From a methane-oxidizing endosymbiont of Gigantopelta aegis (GTDB lineage Bacteria; Pseudomonadota; Gammaproteobacteria; Methylococcales; Methylomonadaceae), in contig NZ_JAEHGD010000001.1 of NCBI RefSeq assembly GCF_016097405.1, forward strand, positions 1,313,831-1,377,830: DNA of 64,000 bases, written 5' to 3'. A program made the position numbers and the translations under genes. This document shows, one piece after another, positions 49,103 through 57,913 of this stretch (position 1 is the first letter of the stretch; the number at the start of each line of letters is the position of its first letter). The notes beneath the pieces were generated by a model. It was not told the origin of the DNA. It searched no databases and saw nothing but the letters and a program-made list of their open reading frames with translations.

Positions 49103-49190
49103 CCTCCTCGTAAATCGCCTCCTTACGATTACCTCGAGACGTGATGTGATACAAGGCACCTGCAAATTCCAGTCTTAAAGGTCTAGCCAT
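49089..49190 (-). pseudogene. RAYT-type transposase, N-terminal scrap
   Basis: ATG 49190 reads MARPLRLEFAGALYHITSRG followed by NRKEAIYEEDDNV and a stop. This is the very conserved start of TnpA-REP/Y1 transposases. Nothing of the HUH or Tyr motifs follows. It differs in type from the RAYT at 16414. Confidence 0.75.
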
Positions 49191-49228
49191 TTTTCTTGAT
49201 CATGAAAATTAAAAAAGAGCGTTGGTTG

Positions 49229-50735
49229 GTAACCGTTCACAACACTTGCCAAACCACCCAAAAAATCAGAAAATTCGTGTATGAGCAAACTCCCACTGGA
49301 TTTCACCCAACCGCCACCTTTGCCTGAGACATTAGAAGAGTCTCACCAGGTGATTTTGACGTTGTGGGAAGCGATTAGGCAACTCCAAATCTGGAAAGAG
49401 GAACTGGAGGAACAATTAAATAATGGTTCCGACAATTCCTCAGCACCGCCCTCACAAGACAGCCCTAAAAACGCGCGGAACGCCACCGCAAAACCCCGAC
49501 GGGGCGTAAAAAGGGGCGCAGACGGGCCACAAAAAGCACGAACGGACGTTATTGCCCGAAGACCAGGTCGACCACATCAAGCGCTACTATCCGCATGCAG
49601 TCTGTGGTTGTGGTGGAACAGTCCAGATAGATCGTTACCAACGCCATCAAGTTTTTGATTTACCTGAAGTGCGCTATGAAGTCACCGAACATCAGTGCTA
49701 CGCAGGTTGTTGTCAACGCTGTGGACAGCACCATAAAGCCCATCTGCCCGACGCCGTTCCTGCCGGCCAAATGGGGCCGGGTCTGATTGCCTGGATCAAC
49801 CTGATAAATGGCCGTTACCACCTGACCTTAAGACAGATTGAAAGTCTGCTCCAGGAACAATGGGGCCTGACCTTCAGTTTAGGAGCTATCAGCCAAAGCC
49901 AGAAAAAGCTCAATGACTGGCTGGCCCCGTCTATCTATCAACAAATCGGTGAAGCGGTTCGTGCCGCGAATCTCGGCTATGCCGATGAAACCCGACACTA
50001 CCGGAATCGCAGCACCTACTGGCTCTGGTCCTTATCCACCGACCAGGCCGCCTACTTTCTGACCCACTATTCGCGCGGTAAAGGCGCGGCCAACGCTTTA
50101 CTCGGCAACTTCAATGGCGTCTTAGTCACCGACCGCCATGGTGCTTACAACGACTATGCAGCCAATAAACACCAATATTGCTGGGCGCATATCATCCGTA
50201 ACTTGGAAAAAATAGCCCAACGCCGGGGACAAGCAGGCAAAGACGGTCAAAAATTGCTGAGGCTGGCTCGATTAGGGGTACGATGCGCCAAACGCTGGCA
50301 ACAAAGCGACTATCAAAGCCAGCATTATCGACAGCGACTGGAAAAGCTCCGTCAACGCCTCAAAACCCAACTGGAACAGAGCGCACTCATCCATGGAAAA
50401 ACCAAAACCGGCAACAGCTGCCGCAAACTGCTAAAGGATTTTCCAAGGCTCTGGACCTTTCTGGACCATCCCGGTGTGCCGCTGACCAACAATGCCGCGG
50501 AGAGGTCGTTGCGCCCTTATGTTATCTGGCGGAAAATCAGTTTTTTCAGTCAATCACACCGCGGCGATCAGTTTCGGCCGATGATCTTGTCCGTGATCGA
50601 GACCTGTAGACGGTTAGGGCTTAATCTGTATCAAACCCTCAGAACGATTTGCACTCAGGGTCTGACAGATGGCCAAGTCTCTTACCGCTTACCTATCCCT
50701 GAGCAGCAAGCGGTTATAAGGGTGTGAACGGTTAC
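49229..50735 (+). mobile_element. IS66-family element, copy 2, truncating the island integrase
   Basis: Same ends and content as copy 1 (31002-32504). The flanks GTTGGTTG and GCACCGTA are not a duplication, so this copy too sits at a junction. Its right end cuts the integrase gene. Compared with copy 1 it has 3 extra bases near 49935 and keeps the T missing from copy 1 near 32313. Confidence 0.92.
49281..50727 (+). CDS. IS66 transposase (TnpC), one frame change
   Basis: The first frame (49281-49658) gives the leucine-rich N-terminus. The second (from the TTG at 49552, 391 residues) is complete to VSYRLPIPEQQAVIRV, with the D, D, E residues in YADETRH, VTDRHGAYN and NNAAERSLRPY. Joining them needs a +1 step at AAAAAGGGG near 49512, exactly as in copy 1. 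That could be an inherited mutation or a recoding site. Confidence 0.8.
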
Positions 50736-51402
50736 GCACCGTATAATAAGCTTTGAAATCAGCCCGAACATTGGCCAGAATTAGGTTTACTTCATCCAGC
50801 GAAAATGGATCGATATGTGACTTTGGTTTTTTTAGCGGTTTAATTCCTCGGTAAGGTGACGTAAAATCAAACCTGTCAGCCGCTTCATTAAGAACCATCC
50901 GGAGAATCTTCATATACTTGTTGATGTATTCTGCAGATAACTGTTTGCCATTTTTGCGCGTCACTTTGGCGAGGGAAGCGCGAAATTTCAAAATATCTGC
51001 TTTAGTGATGTGGCTGACCTCCATTTCCCCGAACCATTCCATAATCCGGTCATTCAGCATCCGCTTCACCGTCACTTGATGCGAATGTCGCCAACCCACC
51101 TGCATTTCATCAAACCATTCGGCGGCAAAGTCCTTAAACTTGGGTTTGGCATCGCCGCTTAGAATTCGCTTGCGGGTTTCCAGTTGATCAAACTTAGCAA
51201 CCATCGAACTATTAGGAAAATAGGTACGATAGTTGAAGATTCCTAACGTGATTTCCGCATCAATTTTATCCATCACCTTCTGTAAACGGTTACGATTGAT
51301 TTTGGTATCTTCCAATGTGGTTTGTTCGCGGCAACGGATGTTTTGATATTTGAAGTCAAAGAACAATTTACCGGTTTCTCGACGTACTCGGATACTACCC
51401 AT
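50736..51402 (-). pseudogene. int: Phage-type integrase, N-terminal part, truncated by IS66 copy 2
   Basis: ATG 51402 opens GSIRVRRETGKLFFDFKYQN, an arm-binding domain of the DUF3596 type, followed by the core-binding SAM-like domain (FKDFAAEWFDEMQVGW, HITKADILKFRASLAKVTRK). After about 222 residues the IS66 end replaces the catalytic domain. The gene lies about 1.2 kb from tRNA-Arg, facing away from it, with an excisionase-like gene just upstream, the usual layout of a tRNA-integrated island. The island can no longer excise with its own integrase. Confidence 0.88.
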
Positions 51403-51625
51403 GGCAGAAACCTCCTTTGCTTAATGGAATAGCAAAATCGGACTCGGATTGAGTCATATCTGTTTCGATATGTTCCCAGATAAAAAGGATTTTGCGCCCA
51501 CCAAATGGACGAATATAGTGGCGACCTTCCAGCAATACACTGTCCTTCAATACATTGCGGATCGTACGTGGGTCATACTTGATTTTTTCTGATAATTCGG
51601 CAGTGGTTAAATAAGTTAAAGACAT
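51395..51625 (-). CDS. Excisionase-like small DNA-binding protein
   Basis: This 76-residue protein has a predicted helix-turn-helix YLTTAELSEKIKYDPRTIRN and a wing-like HYIRPFGGRKILFIWEHI, as in Xis/AlpA-type proteins. It overlaps the integrase start by 8 bp. Its likely promoter lies among the CTGYAG repeats, divergent from the XRE regulator. It would direct excision. Confidence 0.75.
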   Translation of the reverse strand: MSLTYLTTAELSEKIKYDPRTIRNVLKDSVLLEGRHYIRPFGGRKILFIWEHIETDMTQSESDFAIPLSKGGFCHG

Positions 51626-51649
51626 AATCTTTCTCCAAATTATAATGTT

Positions 51650-51753
51650 CTGTAGTAAAATTAATATTTAAATAGAAGAGTATTTTGCTCTCCTGTAGAG
51701 CATTATAGGGTCAAAAAAATCTTTTGCAAGTTATTTTGGTCTGCAGTAGATTA
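51650..51753. promoter_or_regulatory. Three CTGYAG-type repeats between xis/int and the XRE regulator
   Basis: CTGTAGTAAAATTA (51650-51663), CTGTAGAGCATTA (51693-51705) and CTGCAGTAGATTA (51741-51753) are direct repeats spaced 43 and 48 bp apart. They span the divergent promoter region. They fit operators of the adjacent XRE-type repressor controlling xis-int and itself. Confidence 0.55.
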
Positions 51754-51769
51754 TTTTTTGGAGTTTAAG

Positions 51770-51997
51770 ATGATTAAATGCCATCTATCTCGTATTATGG
51801 GCGAGAGAAAGTTAAAAATTAGTGATGTAGCAAAAGACACAAATATCAATAGAGGAACTATTACGCGCCTTTATCATGAAACCTATACAAGGATAGAAAA
51901 AGACGTAGTGGATACATTATGTGAATACTTTAATTGCGAAGTCGGCGATCTATTCGAGTATTTGCCCGATGAACATGTTACAAATGAGTCTGAATAG
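51770..51997 (+). CDS. Cro/CI-type (XRE, HTH_26-like) regulator
   Basis: This 75-residue protein, from ATG 51770 with GGAG 7 bp upstream, has a helix-turn-helix RKLKISDVAKDTNINRGTIT (about residues 14-33) and the VDTLCEYFNCEVGDLFEYLP segment of YozG/HTH_26-type repressors. It is divergent from xis-int and probably controls them through the repeats between. Intact. Confidence 0.85.
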   Translation: MIKCHLSRIMGERKLKISDVAKDTNINRGTITRLYHETYTRIEKDVVDTLCEYFNCEVGDLFEYLPDEHVTNESE

Positions 51998-52018
51998 TTT
52001 AGCCTTGAAATATGCAAA

Positions 52019-52046
52019 AGAGGATTAGTCGTGCAAGCTATCCTCT
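52019..52046 (+). terminator. Hairpin after the XRE gene
   Basis: AGAGGAT (52019-52025) pairs with ATCCTCT (52040-52046) over 14 bases, 22 bp after the stop, and a T-rich stretch (GTGTTTTT) follows 7 bp later. Confidence 0.6.
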
Positions 52047-52092
52047 AATAACGTGTTTTTGTGAGGTAAAACTGAAGAAGCTGTGGGGGGGC

Positions 52093-52149
52093 GATAATTA
52101 TCCGCACACATAGCGAAAGCGGAGTGGTACGGATAATATGACATTATCA
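52093..52149. repeat. Nested inverted repeat between convergent genes
   Basis: ATTATCCG (52097-52104) pairs with CGGATAAT (52130-52137), and outside it GATAAT (52093-52098) pairs with ATTATC (52144-52149). It separates the XRE gene from the convergent hypothetical gene. It may be a bidirectional terminator or part of a recombination site. Confidence 0.4.
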
Positions 52150-52458
52150 GTCAAAGGTGGTGGTTTGCAGTTCGGTACAATCCATGATGCCGATTCTGAT
52201 TTTTACCTTGTTAATAACAGGCTTCGGATTATTTTCTATTTTCTTGGGTTGATCATTGGTTTTTTCAACACTTGGTGTCAAAAGTTCAGGTTTTGTTAGC
52301 GATAAGTCTTGTAAGTTTTCAGTTTGACCGGGCGTACCGAAAATTGCCAGTCTCACCTGTATCAAGTTTTGGACGAACTTATCTAGAATTTTATCGAAAT
52401 CTGATTTAGTCGAAGCTTGAATCACGCTGCAGATTCCGAAAGTACTGGCAAAGAACAT
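52147..52458 (-). CDS. Unrecognised 103-residue protein
   Basis: The N-terminus MFFASTFGICSVIQAST could be a short membrane or signal segment; then LDKFVQNLIQVRLAIFG and a Lys/Pro/Asn-rich middle lead to a C-terminus VKIRIGIMDCTELQTTTFD. No family is recognised. It lies between the island's regulator and the tRNA, 165 bp from the tRNA 3' end. Confidence 0.5.
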   Translation of the reverse strand: MFFASTFGICSVIQASTKSDFDKILDKFVQNLIQVRLAIFGTPGQTENLQDLSLTKPELLTPSVEKTNDQPKKIENNPKPVINKVKIRIGIMDCTELQTTTFD

Positions 52459-52622
52459 TTTAGCTCTAATCAGACCGACTAGCTTTTAAATTAGCCGAAA
52501 ACAGAAATGAGGGTAAAGGTCAAAATCCTTAATTGAGATCAATGGGTTTTAATGGGCATGGCACAGATAGGGCACACACAGGGCACAGAGCAAAAATGGC
52601 CATTTGGGGGTAGAGGTCAAAA

Positions 52623-52699
52623 TGGCGCGCCCGAGAGGATTCGAACCTCTGGCCTCGGCCTCCGGAGGGCCGCGCTCTATCCAGCTGAGCTACGGGCGC
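52623..52699 (-). tRNA. tRNA-Arg (anticodon CCG), intact, CCA encoded
   Basis: On the minus strand the acceptor stem GCGCCCG/CGGGCGC, D arm (GCTC/GAGC), anticodon stem CGGCC/GGCCG with loop CTCCGGA (anticodon CCG), T arm AGAGG/CCTCT with TTCGAAT, discriminator G and CCA are all present. A TATAAT box (52718-52723 on the other strand) lies about 19 bp upstream. This copy lies inside the two halves of a second, broken tRNA-Arg. Confidence 0.96.
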
Positions 52700-52785
52700 A
52701 GTGTGAATTGCGATCAAATTATACAGTCTTTTGAGTCATTCAATGATGACTGTTACCCTAAAGCCCAAAAACCGGATGACTGTAA

Positions 52786-52826
52786 CCTCCGGAGGGCCGC
52801 GCTCTATCCAGCTGAGCTACGGGCGC
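52786..52826 (-). other. tRNA-Arg 5' half remnant (candidate right attachment site)
   Basis: These 41 bases are identical to 52659-52699, the 5' half of the intact tRNA-Arg from acceptor stem through the anticodon loop. The 3' half does not follow; instead there is unrelated DNA with two copies of GATGACTGT. A TATAAT box (52841-52846 complement) lies 15 bp upstream. It looks like the host tRNA gene cut within its anticodon loop. Confidence 0.9.
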
Positions 52827-52905
52827 GTGGTGAGCGGGTAATTATACCCAATTTTTTTGAGACTGTCTTGAAATCATTGCAGCTGAAGTGGGTTATAATA
52901 ATGCA

Positions 52906-54042
52906 ATGTCAACACCCATTCCACTTGGTCTTTATATCCATATTCCTTGGTGTATCCAAAAATGCCCTTATTGTGATTTTAACTCGCATGCGGTAAAAGA
53001 TGATTTCCCCGAGGCAGTTTATGTGGATGCGCTGTTGATGGATTTAAACCAAGACCTTGAACTGTTGGTAAAACCCAAGCCTGTCCAATCAATTTTTATC
53101 GGCGGCGGCACACCCAGCTTGTTTGCGCCAGAATCGTTGCATCGTTTGCTTGAGGGTGTTCGGCAGAAGATTCCATTTAGTGGTGATGTCGAGATTACTC
53201 TGGAGGCGAATCCCGGCACGTTTGAAAGCGGCAAGTTTGCTGATTTTAAGGCGCTGGGCATTAATCGTTTGTCGATAGGTATTCAGAGTTTCCAAGATAA
53301 GCATTTAAAGCGATTGGGCCGCGTGCATAACGCCCGTGAAGCAATGGCGGCGATTGAGATGGCGCAGCAGGCGGGTTTTGACAATATTAATCTGGATTTG
53401 ATGTTTGGCCTGCCAGAGCAAACAGAAGCTGAAGCTCTAGCGGACATTGAAACGGCCTTATCATTCAAAACGACTCACCTCTCCTATTATCAGTTAACCC
53501 TGGAACCGAATACGCTGTTTTATCGCTATCCACCACCTTTACCCGAACATGATGCGCTGTACCTGATTCAGAAAAGTTGCCAACAACGACTCATGGCAGC
53601 CGGTTTTCAGCACTATGAAATTTCAGCTTACAGCCAGCCAGGTAAAGAGTGTCAGCATAATCTGAATTATTGGCGTTTTGGTGATTATTTAGGGATAGGT
53701 GCCGGTGCGCACGGTAAAATCAGCCGTCAGTTACCCGGTGATATTATTCGTACGCTAAAAGCGAAAAATCCCCGGCAATATCTGTCTCAAGACTCGCTGC
53801 GTTCAATACAAAACATTGTAGATGAAGAATTACCTTTAGAATTTATGATGAATCAGTTGCGGTTGAAACAGGGTTTTGAATGGGTTGATTTTCAACAACG
53901 CACAGGTTTACCGGCCAGCCGGTTGGAGCCGGCCTTATCGCACTGTGTTGAACAAGGTCTGTTGGCGATTGAACAACAACGGGTTTTTTGTACCGCAAAA
54001 GGCTGGGATTTTCTGGATGCGATTCTGGAACGGTTTGTATAA
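52906..54042 (+). CDS. hemW: HemW, radical SAM heme chaperone
   Basis: This protein of about 378 residues has the radical-SAM cluster motif C-x3-C-x2-C in IHIPWCIQKCPYCDFNSH, the AdoMet GGTP motif in IFIGGGTPSLF, and HemW features such as LSIGIQSFQDKHLKRLGR. HemW binds heme and delivers it to respiratory enzymes; it was long misnamed a coproporphyrinogen oxidase. I use ATG 52906, where similarity to the family start (GLYIHIPWC) is best. A TATAAT (52894-52899) lies only 6 bp upstream, so the message may be leaderless. Confidence 0.93.
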   Translation: MSTPIPLGLYIHIPWCIQKCPYCDFNSHAVKDDFPEAVYVDALLMDLNQDLELLVKPKPVQSIFIGGGTPSLFAPESLHRLLEGVRQKIPFSGDVEITLEANPGTFESGKFADFKALGINRLSIGIQSFQDKHLKRLGRVHNAREAMAAIEMAQQAGFDNINLDLMFGLPEQTEAEALADIETALSFKTTHLSYYQLTLEPNTLFYRYPPPLPEHDALYLIQKSCQQRLMAAGFQHYEISAYSQPGKECQHNLNYWRFGDYLGIGAGAHGKISRQLPGDIIRTLKAKNPRQYLSQDSLRSIQNIVDEELPLEFMMNQLRLKQGFEWVDFQQRTGLPASRLEPALSHCVEQGLLAIEQQRVFCTAKGWDFLDAILERFV

Positions 54043-54601
54043 CAGCTTCTCAGGAACTTTTATTTGATTTTTTCATCACATAGCGCAGTTTTACCTTAAC
54101 AAACAGGGAACAGACATGACAGATTCTGTGCAAACACCGGCGCAGTTAGATTTTCAGCAACTTAATCAATTCATTGATGCGCATATTATCGGTCAGGAAA
54201 CATTGATTGAACGGATGTTGATCGCTTTGTTGGCCGATGGCCATATGTTGGTCGAGGGTGCGCCAGGGCTAGCTAAGACCCGAGCTATCAATGTACTGAG
54301 TAAAGGCATTGAAGCCGATTTTCACCGGGTTCAATTTACCCCGGATCTGCTACCGGCGGATTTAACCGGTACCGAAATTTTCCGACCACAACAAGGCATA
54401 TTTGAATTTCAAAAAGGGCCTTTGTTTCATAATCTGATTTTGGCCGATGAAATCAACCGTTCGCCAGCCAAAGTGCAGGCGGCGTTGCTGGAAGCGATGG
54501 CTGAAAGGCAAATCACGGTTGGCAGTACGACTTATCCATTAGCGCCATTATTTATGGTGATGGCGACACAAAACCCGTTAGAGCAGGAGGGTACCTACCC
54601 C

Positions 54602-56053
54602 ATAAGCGCCAACTTAAGCCATTAAATCATTGATTACGTGTTGAAAAATAAAGGTGTGGCCACCACATAGAGTCTTTTGCCGACAAAAGTGAAAACCCTA
54701 TGAAAAAGCAGCCACCTCACATAGATACTCGTTTTGAACAATTTGTGCAAGAACTTCCAGAAGATTATCAACAACAAGCCTATGAATTTAAAGCCTTCAC
54801 GCGTGCGCGCAAGATCCGTTCGCCCTTACAACTGTTACAGTTGGTGATGCTCTACTGTGGTCTGGATTTCTCCTTGCGGAGTTGCGCCGGCGAGGTGGCT
54901 CACTTACAGGGCTCACTTAAGTGATACGGCGGTAAAAAAGACTGGCGGCCTGCGTTCCTTGGGTAAAATCCTTGCTATCGGGCGTATTTGGGTTGCATCA
55001 GGTGGTTGACAGTGGTTCATTAAGCTTCGTTATTATTGATGGCTCGACCGTGCAGGAACCCGGTGCGACAGAAACCACGTATCGGCTACATATCGCGATA
55101 GATTTGATTTCACTGACATTGCGCCAGGTTGAAGTCAGTACGGACAAGATTGGCGAAAGCCTTGACCATTATGTGCTGGAATCGGGCGATGTCGTGTTGA
55201 TTGATCGTGGCTACAATCAACCGAAGTCGTTGGTGCCTTTTATTGACCGAGGTGGCGATATTGTGCTGCGCTATAACGCACACAGCATGAATTTATACGA
55301 GCTTGACGAGCACGGCAAAATGATAAAAATTGACTGGGAAACGAAATTACAACGTCTCGGGAAACAAGCGGGGGCTATTCCGGTTTATTTGTGCCATGAT
55401 ACTAAACGAATCGCCTGCACGGTACATGCGGTTCCGTTACCTGCCGAAAAAGCGGCGCAAGCCCGGCGTAAAGCGAAACTCAGAGCGCAGAACAAAGGAC
55501 GTACAGCCCAGGAAAAAACGCTCTATCTCAGTGAATGGGTCTTAATTTTAACGTCCGTGCCGGTCGAGTTGCTCAGCACCGAAACGGCTGCCGCGCTCTA
55601 TCGTGTACGCTGGCAGGTGGAATTGGTGATCAAACGGCTGAAAAGCCTGTTGGCGATCAATCAATTACGTGCCCGTAAAGACAGTCAATTGGCCGAATTG
55701 TATTTACAGGGCAAACTTCTGTATGCGGTGGTTACGGAAAAGATCGCGCAGCGGTGTTTTACCAAGGCCTTGACGAAAATGGATGGGCCGCGTGCATTGA
55801 CACCCTGGCGTTTGTATAAAACGATTGCTGAGGACATTAAATCAGGATTGAACGCCTGTTTTCCGAAGCAAGAACGCTTTCCCGAGCGTGATTATTTGAA
55901 ATGATTCGCGTTAGCGAACGCCTTATGGGGTACGAAGCGCAAACGTTCGTTGCAGAGTCTACCTGAACCGATTTTGGGAATGATTCGACAATGCAGAGAG
56001 CTGGGCGTAAGTCGTGTTTAATCAAGTGGTTGGGGGCTTAAGTTGGCGCTTAT
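54602..56053 (+). mobile_element. IS4-family element in moxR
   Basis: The ends ATAAGCGCCAACTTAAGCC (54602) and its complement (to 56053) form a perfect inverted repeat. The 13-bp target copy GGGTACCTACCCC occurs at 54589-54601 and 56055-56067. The duplication length suits IS4-family groups with long target repeats. Confidence 0.93.
54700..55904 (+). pseudogene. IS4-family transposase, frameshifted
   Basis: The N-terminal frame (54700-54924) ends at a TGA after an extra A near 54919, and a second shift occurs near 54943. The main frame reads VIIDGSTVQEPGA (first Asp), VVLIDRGYNQPK (second Asp) and YRVRWQVELVIKRLKSL, the Y-x2-R-x3-E-x6-K signature of the IS4 family. Without frameshift correction it is inactive. 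Confidence 0.88.
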
Positions 56054-56564
56054 GGGGTACCTACCCCTTGCCTGAAGCGCAACTGGATCGTTTTTTATTG
56101 TTCGTTAAGATCGATTACCCCGAAGCCGAGCATGAACAGGCTATCTTGCAACTGGCTAGACGTGAAGCGAAAGGCGAAAAAAGCACGCAAAAAACGCCGT
56201 TTACGCCAATCAGCCAACAGACCATTTTTAGTGCTCGACAAGAAGTGTTGGATATTTATATGGCCGAGCCTCTAGAGCAGTATTTATTGCAACTGGTGTT
56301 GGCGACGCGCAATCCTTCAACTTATGGAGAAGATTTGGCGAATTGGCTGCAATATGGTGCCAGTCCGCGGGCCAGCATTGCATTGGATCGATGTGCCCGT
56401 GCCCGCGCTTGGTTGCATCAGCGCGACTTTGTCAGCCCTGAAGATATTCAGGAAATCGCGTTTGATGTATTACGGCATCGCTTGATTTTGAGCTATGAAG
56501 CAGAAGCCGATGACATCAGCAGCGACCGCTTTATTCAAGAATTAATTAACCGCGTACCGGTGCC

Positions 56565-57452
56565 GTGAAGCCGATTATTCCGCGGCTTCCACAGCAACGT
56601 ATCCAGATCGACCTGCCCGGTTTAATCCGGCTTGGAGCCTATGCTCGGATGATAAAGGCCGATCGTTTTCGGGTGCGTGCCAGCCAGGGGACAGGTTATC
56701 TCTCGGCGTTCAAGGGGCGGGGCATGGAATATGATGAAAGCCGCTTGTATCAGCCTGGCGATGATATTCGCAGCATAGATTGGAAAGTCACAGCCCGAAC
56801 GGATAAACCCTATACCAAGGTTTACCGGGAAGAGCGGGAATGTCCGGTATTTATTTCCGTCGATAATCGGCAAACCATGCAATTTGCCACCCGCGGTGTA
56901 TTCAAAGTGGTGCAGGCCAAACAACTGGCGGCATTATTGGCCTGGGCTGCGTTGCAACGCAGTGATCGGGTCGGCGGGCAGATTTTTAGTGATAATACTT
57001 GTCGGGAAATAAAACCCGCGCATGGGCGCTCGGCGGTACTTAAATATCTTAAATTATTGAGTGATGGAAGTGCATCGGCGGTTACCGATTTGACGACGGT
57101 GTTGATGCGTTTGCAGCATCATGCTCGGCCTGGTAGCCGGATTTATTTAATCAGTGATTTTCGTGGCATTCAAAGTGCCGAAAAAGCCTTACTCAAATTG
57201 GCGCGACATTGTGATGTCGCGCTGATTCAGGTGTTTGATCCGTTGGAGAAAGCGTTGCCGCCATCAGGTCGGTATTATTTTACCGATGGTGAGCGAGAGT
57301 TGTTGGTTGACGCCAGAGACCGGCAGCGCTTGTTGTGCTATCAACAGAATTTTCAAGCCCGTAAGACCTACCTTGAGCACATCAGCCGCAAATACAATAT
57401 GCGCTTTGTGTCGTGCAGTACTCAGGATGACCCAGTCAGGATATTGAGCTGA
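56565..57452 (+). CDS. DUF58 domain protein
   Basis: This 295-residue protein starts at GTG 56565, overlapping the moxR stop. The segment [30 protein letters not shown] contains the DUF58 signature, followed by [19 protein letters not shown] and a vWA-like fold. DUF58 proteins accompany MoxR and Bat proteins as part of a membrane-associated complex linked to stress tolerance or protein maturation. Overlap with both neighbours indicates one operon. Confidence 0.9.
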   Translation: MKPIIPRLPQQRIQIDLPGLIRLGAYARMIKADRFRVRASQGTGYLSAFKGRGMEYDESRLYQPGDDIRSIDWKVTARTDKPYTKVYREERECPVFISVDNRQTMQFATRGVFKVVQAKQLAALLAWAALQRSDRVGGQIFSDNTCREIKPAHGRSAVLKYLKLLSDGSASAVTDLTTVLMRLQHHARPGSRIYLISDFRGIQSAEKALLKLARHCDVALIQVFDPLEKALPPSGRYYFTDGERELLVDARDRQRLLCYQQNFQARKTYLEHISRKYNMRFVSCSTQDDPVRILS

Positions 57453-57913
57453 TGGCGAATGCGTTACCGTTACAGGATATTGTGTTACCCCCGGCTATTA
57501 GTTGGTGGCCGCCGGCTATTGGCTGGTGGCTATTGGTGTTGTTAGTGCCTTTGCTGCTTTACGGGTTATGGCGCTTGATTAAACAACTCAGGCGCAAAAC
57601 GGCGGTTAAAGTGGCACGGAAGTTATTGCGACAGATTCAGCAGAACAAAGCCTTGACGCCTCGGCAAAAACTGGCGGCGCTATCCGCCTTATTGCGGCGG
57701 GTGGCCATCAGTACCCGGCAGGGGTCTGCGGTTGCGGGATTGACCGGTGAGCGCTGGCTGCATTATCTGGATCAGTCGCTGCCGGGGCAGTCGTTCAGCC
57801 AAGGTCCGGGGCGCTATCTGGCAGAGGCGCAATATCGTCCGGATGAGCCGGATGACTTGGATATGGCGGCTTTGTTTCAGCTTTGTGATCAGTGGATAAA
57901 ACGACAACGATGA
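57452..57913 (+). CDS. DUF4381 domain protein
   Basis: This 153-residue protein starts in the previous gene's stop (TGATG). It has one membrane segment near the N-terminus (WWLLVLLVPLLLYGLWRLI) and a cytoplasmic helical domain (LTPRQKLAALSALLRRVAIS), the usual DUF4381 layout between DUF58 and BatA genes. It overlaps the batA start by 4 bp. Confidence 0.88.
   Translation: MANALPLQDIVLPPAISWWPPAIGWWLLVLLVPLLLYGLWRLIKQLRRKTAVKVARKLLRQIQQNKALTPRQKLAALSALLRRVAISTRQGSAVAGLTGERWLHYLDQSLPGQSFSQGPGRYLAEAQYRPDEPDDLDMAALFQLCDQWIKRQR

Larger units (their letters stand above)
54116..56568 (+). pseudogene. moxR: MoxR-family AAA ATPase, split by an IS4-family element
   Basis: The first part (54116-54601) has Walker A VEGAPGLAKTRAI and Walker B LILADEINRSPAK and reaches QNPLEQEGTYP. 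After the IS, the frame resumes at 56055 with [20 protein letters not shown] and continues through sensor 2 and the lid to the stop at 56566-56568. Precise loss of the IS plus one target copy would restore a protein of about 332 residues. MoxR ATPases act as chaperones for the VWA proteins encoded downstream. Its loss may impair the cluster, and the IS may also affect expression of the genes that follow. Confidence 0.93.

Noticed and set aside
51650-51753. Iterons of a replication origin
   Set aside because: Only three degenerate repeats, no replication initiator gene nearby, and a regulator/xis-int context explains them better.
52701-52785. A simple tandem duplication explaining the tRNA 5' half
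   Set aside because: The sequences upstream of the two 5' halves are only loosely alike, while the 41-base match stops sharply in the anticodon loop; together with the 3' half at 23.53 kb, site-specific recombination fits better, though not proven.
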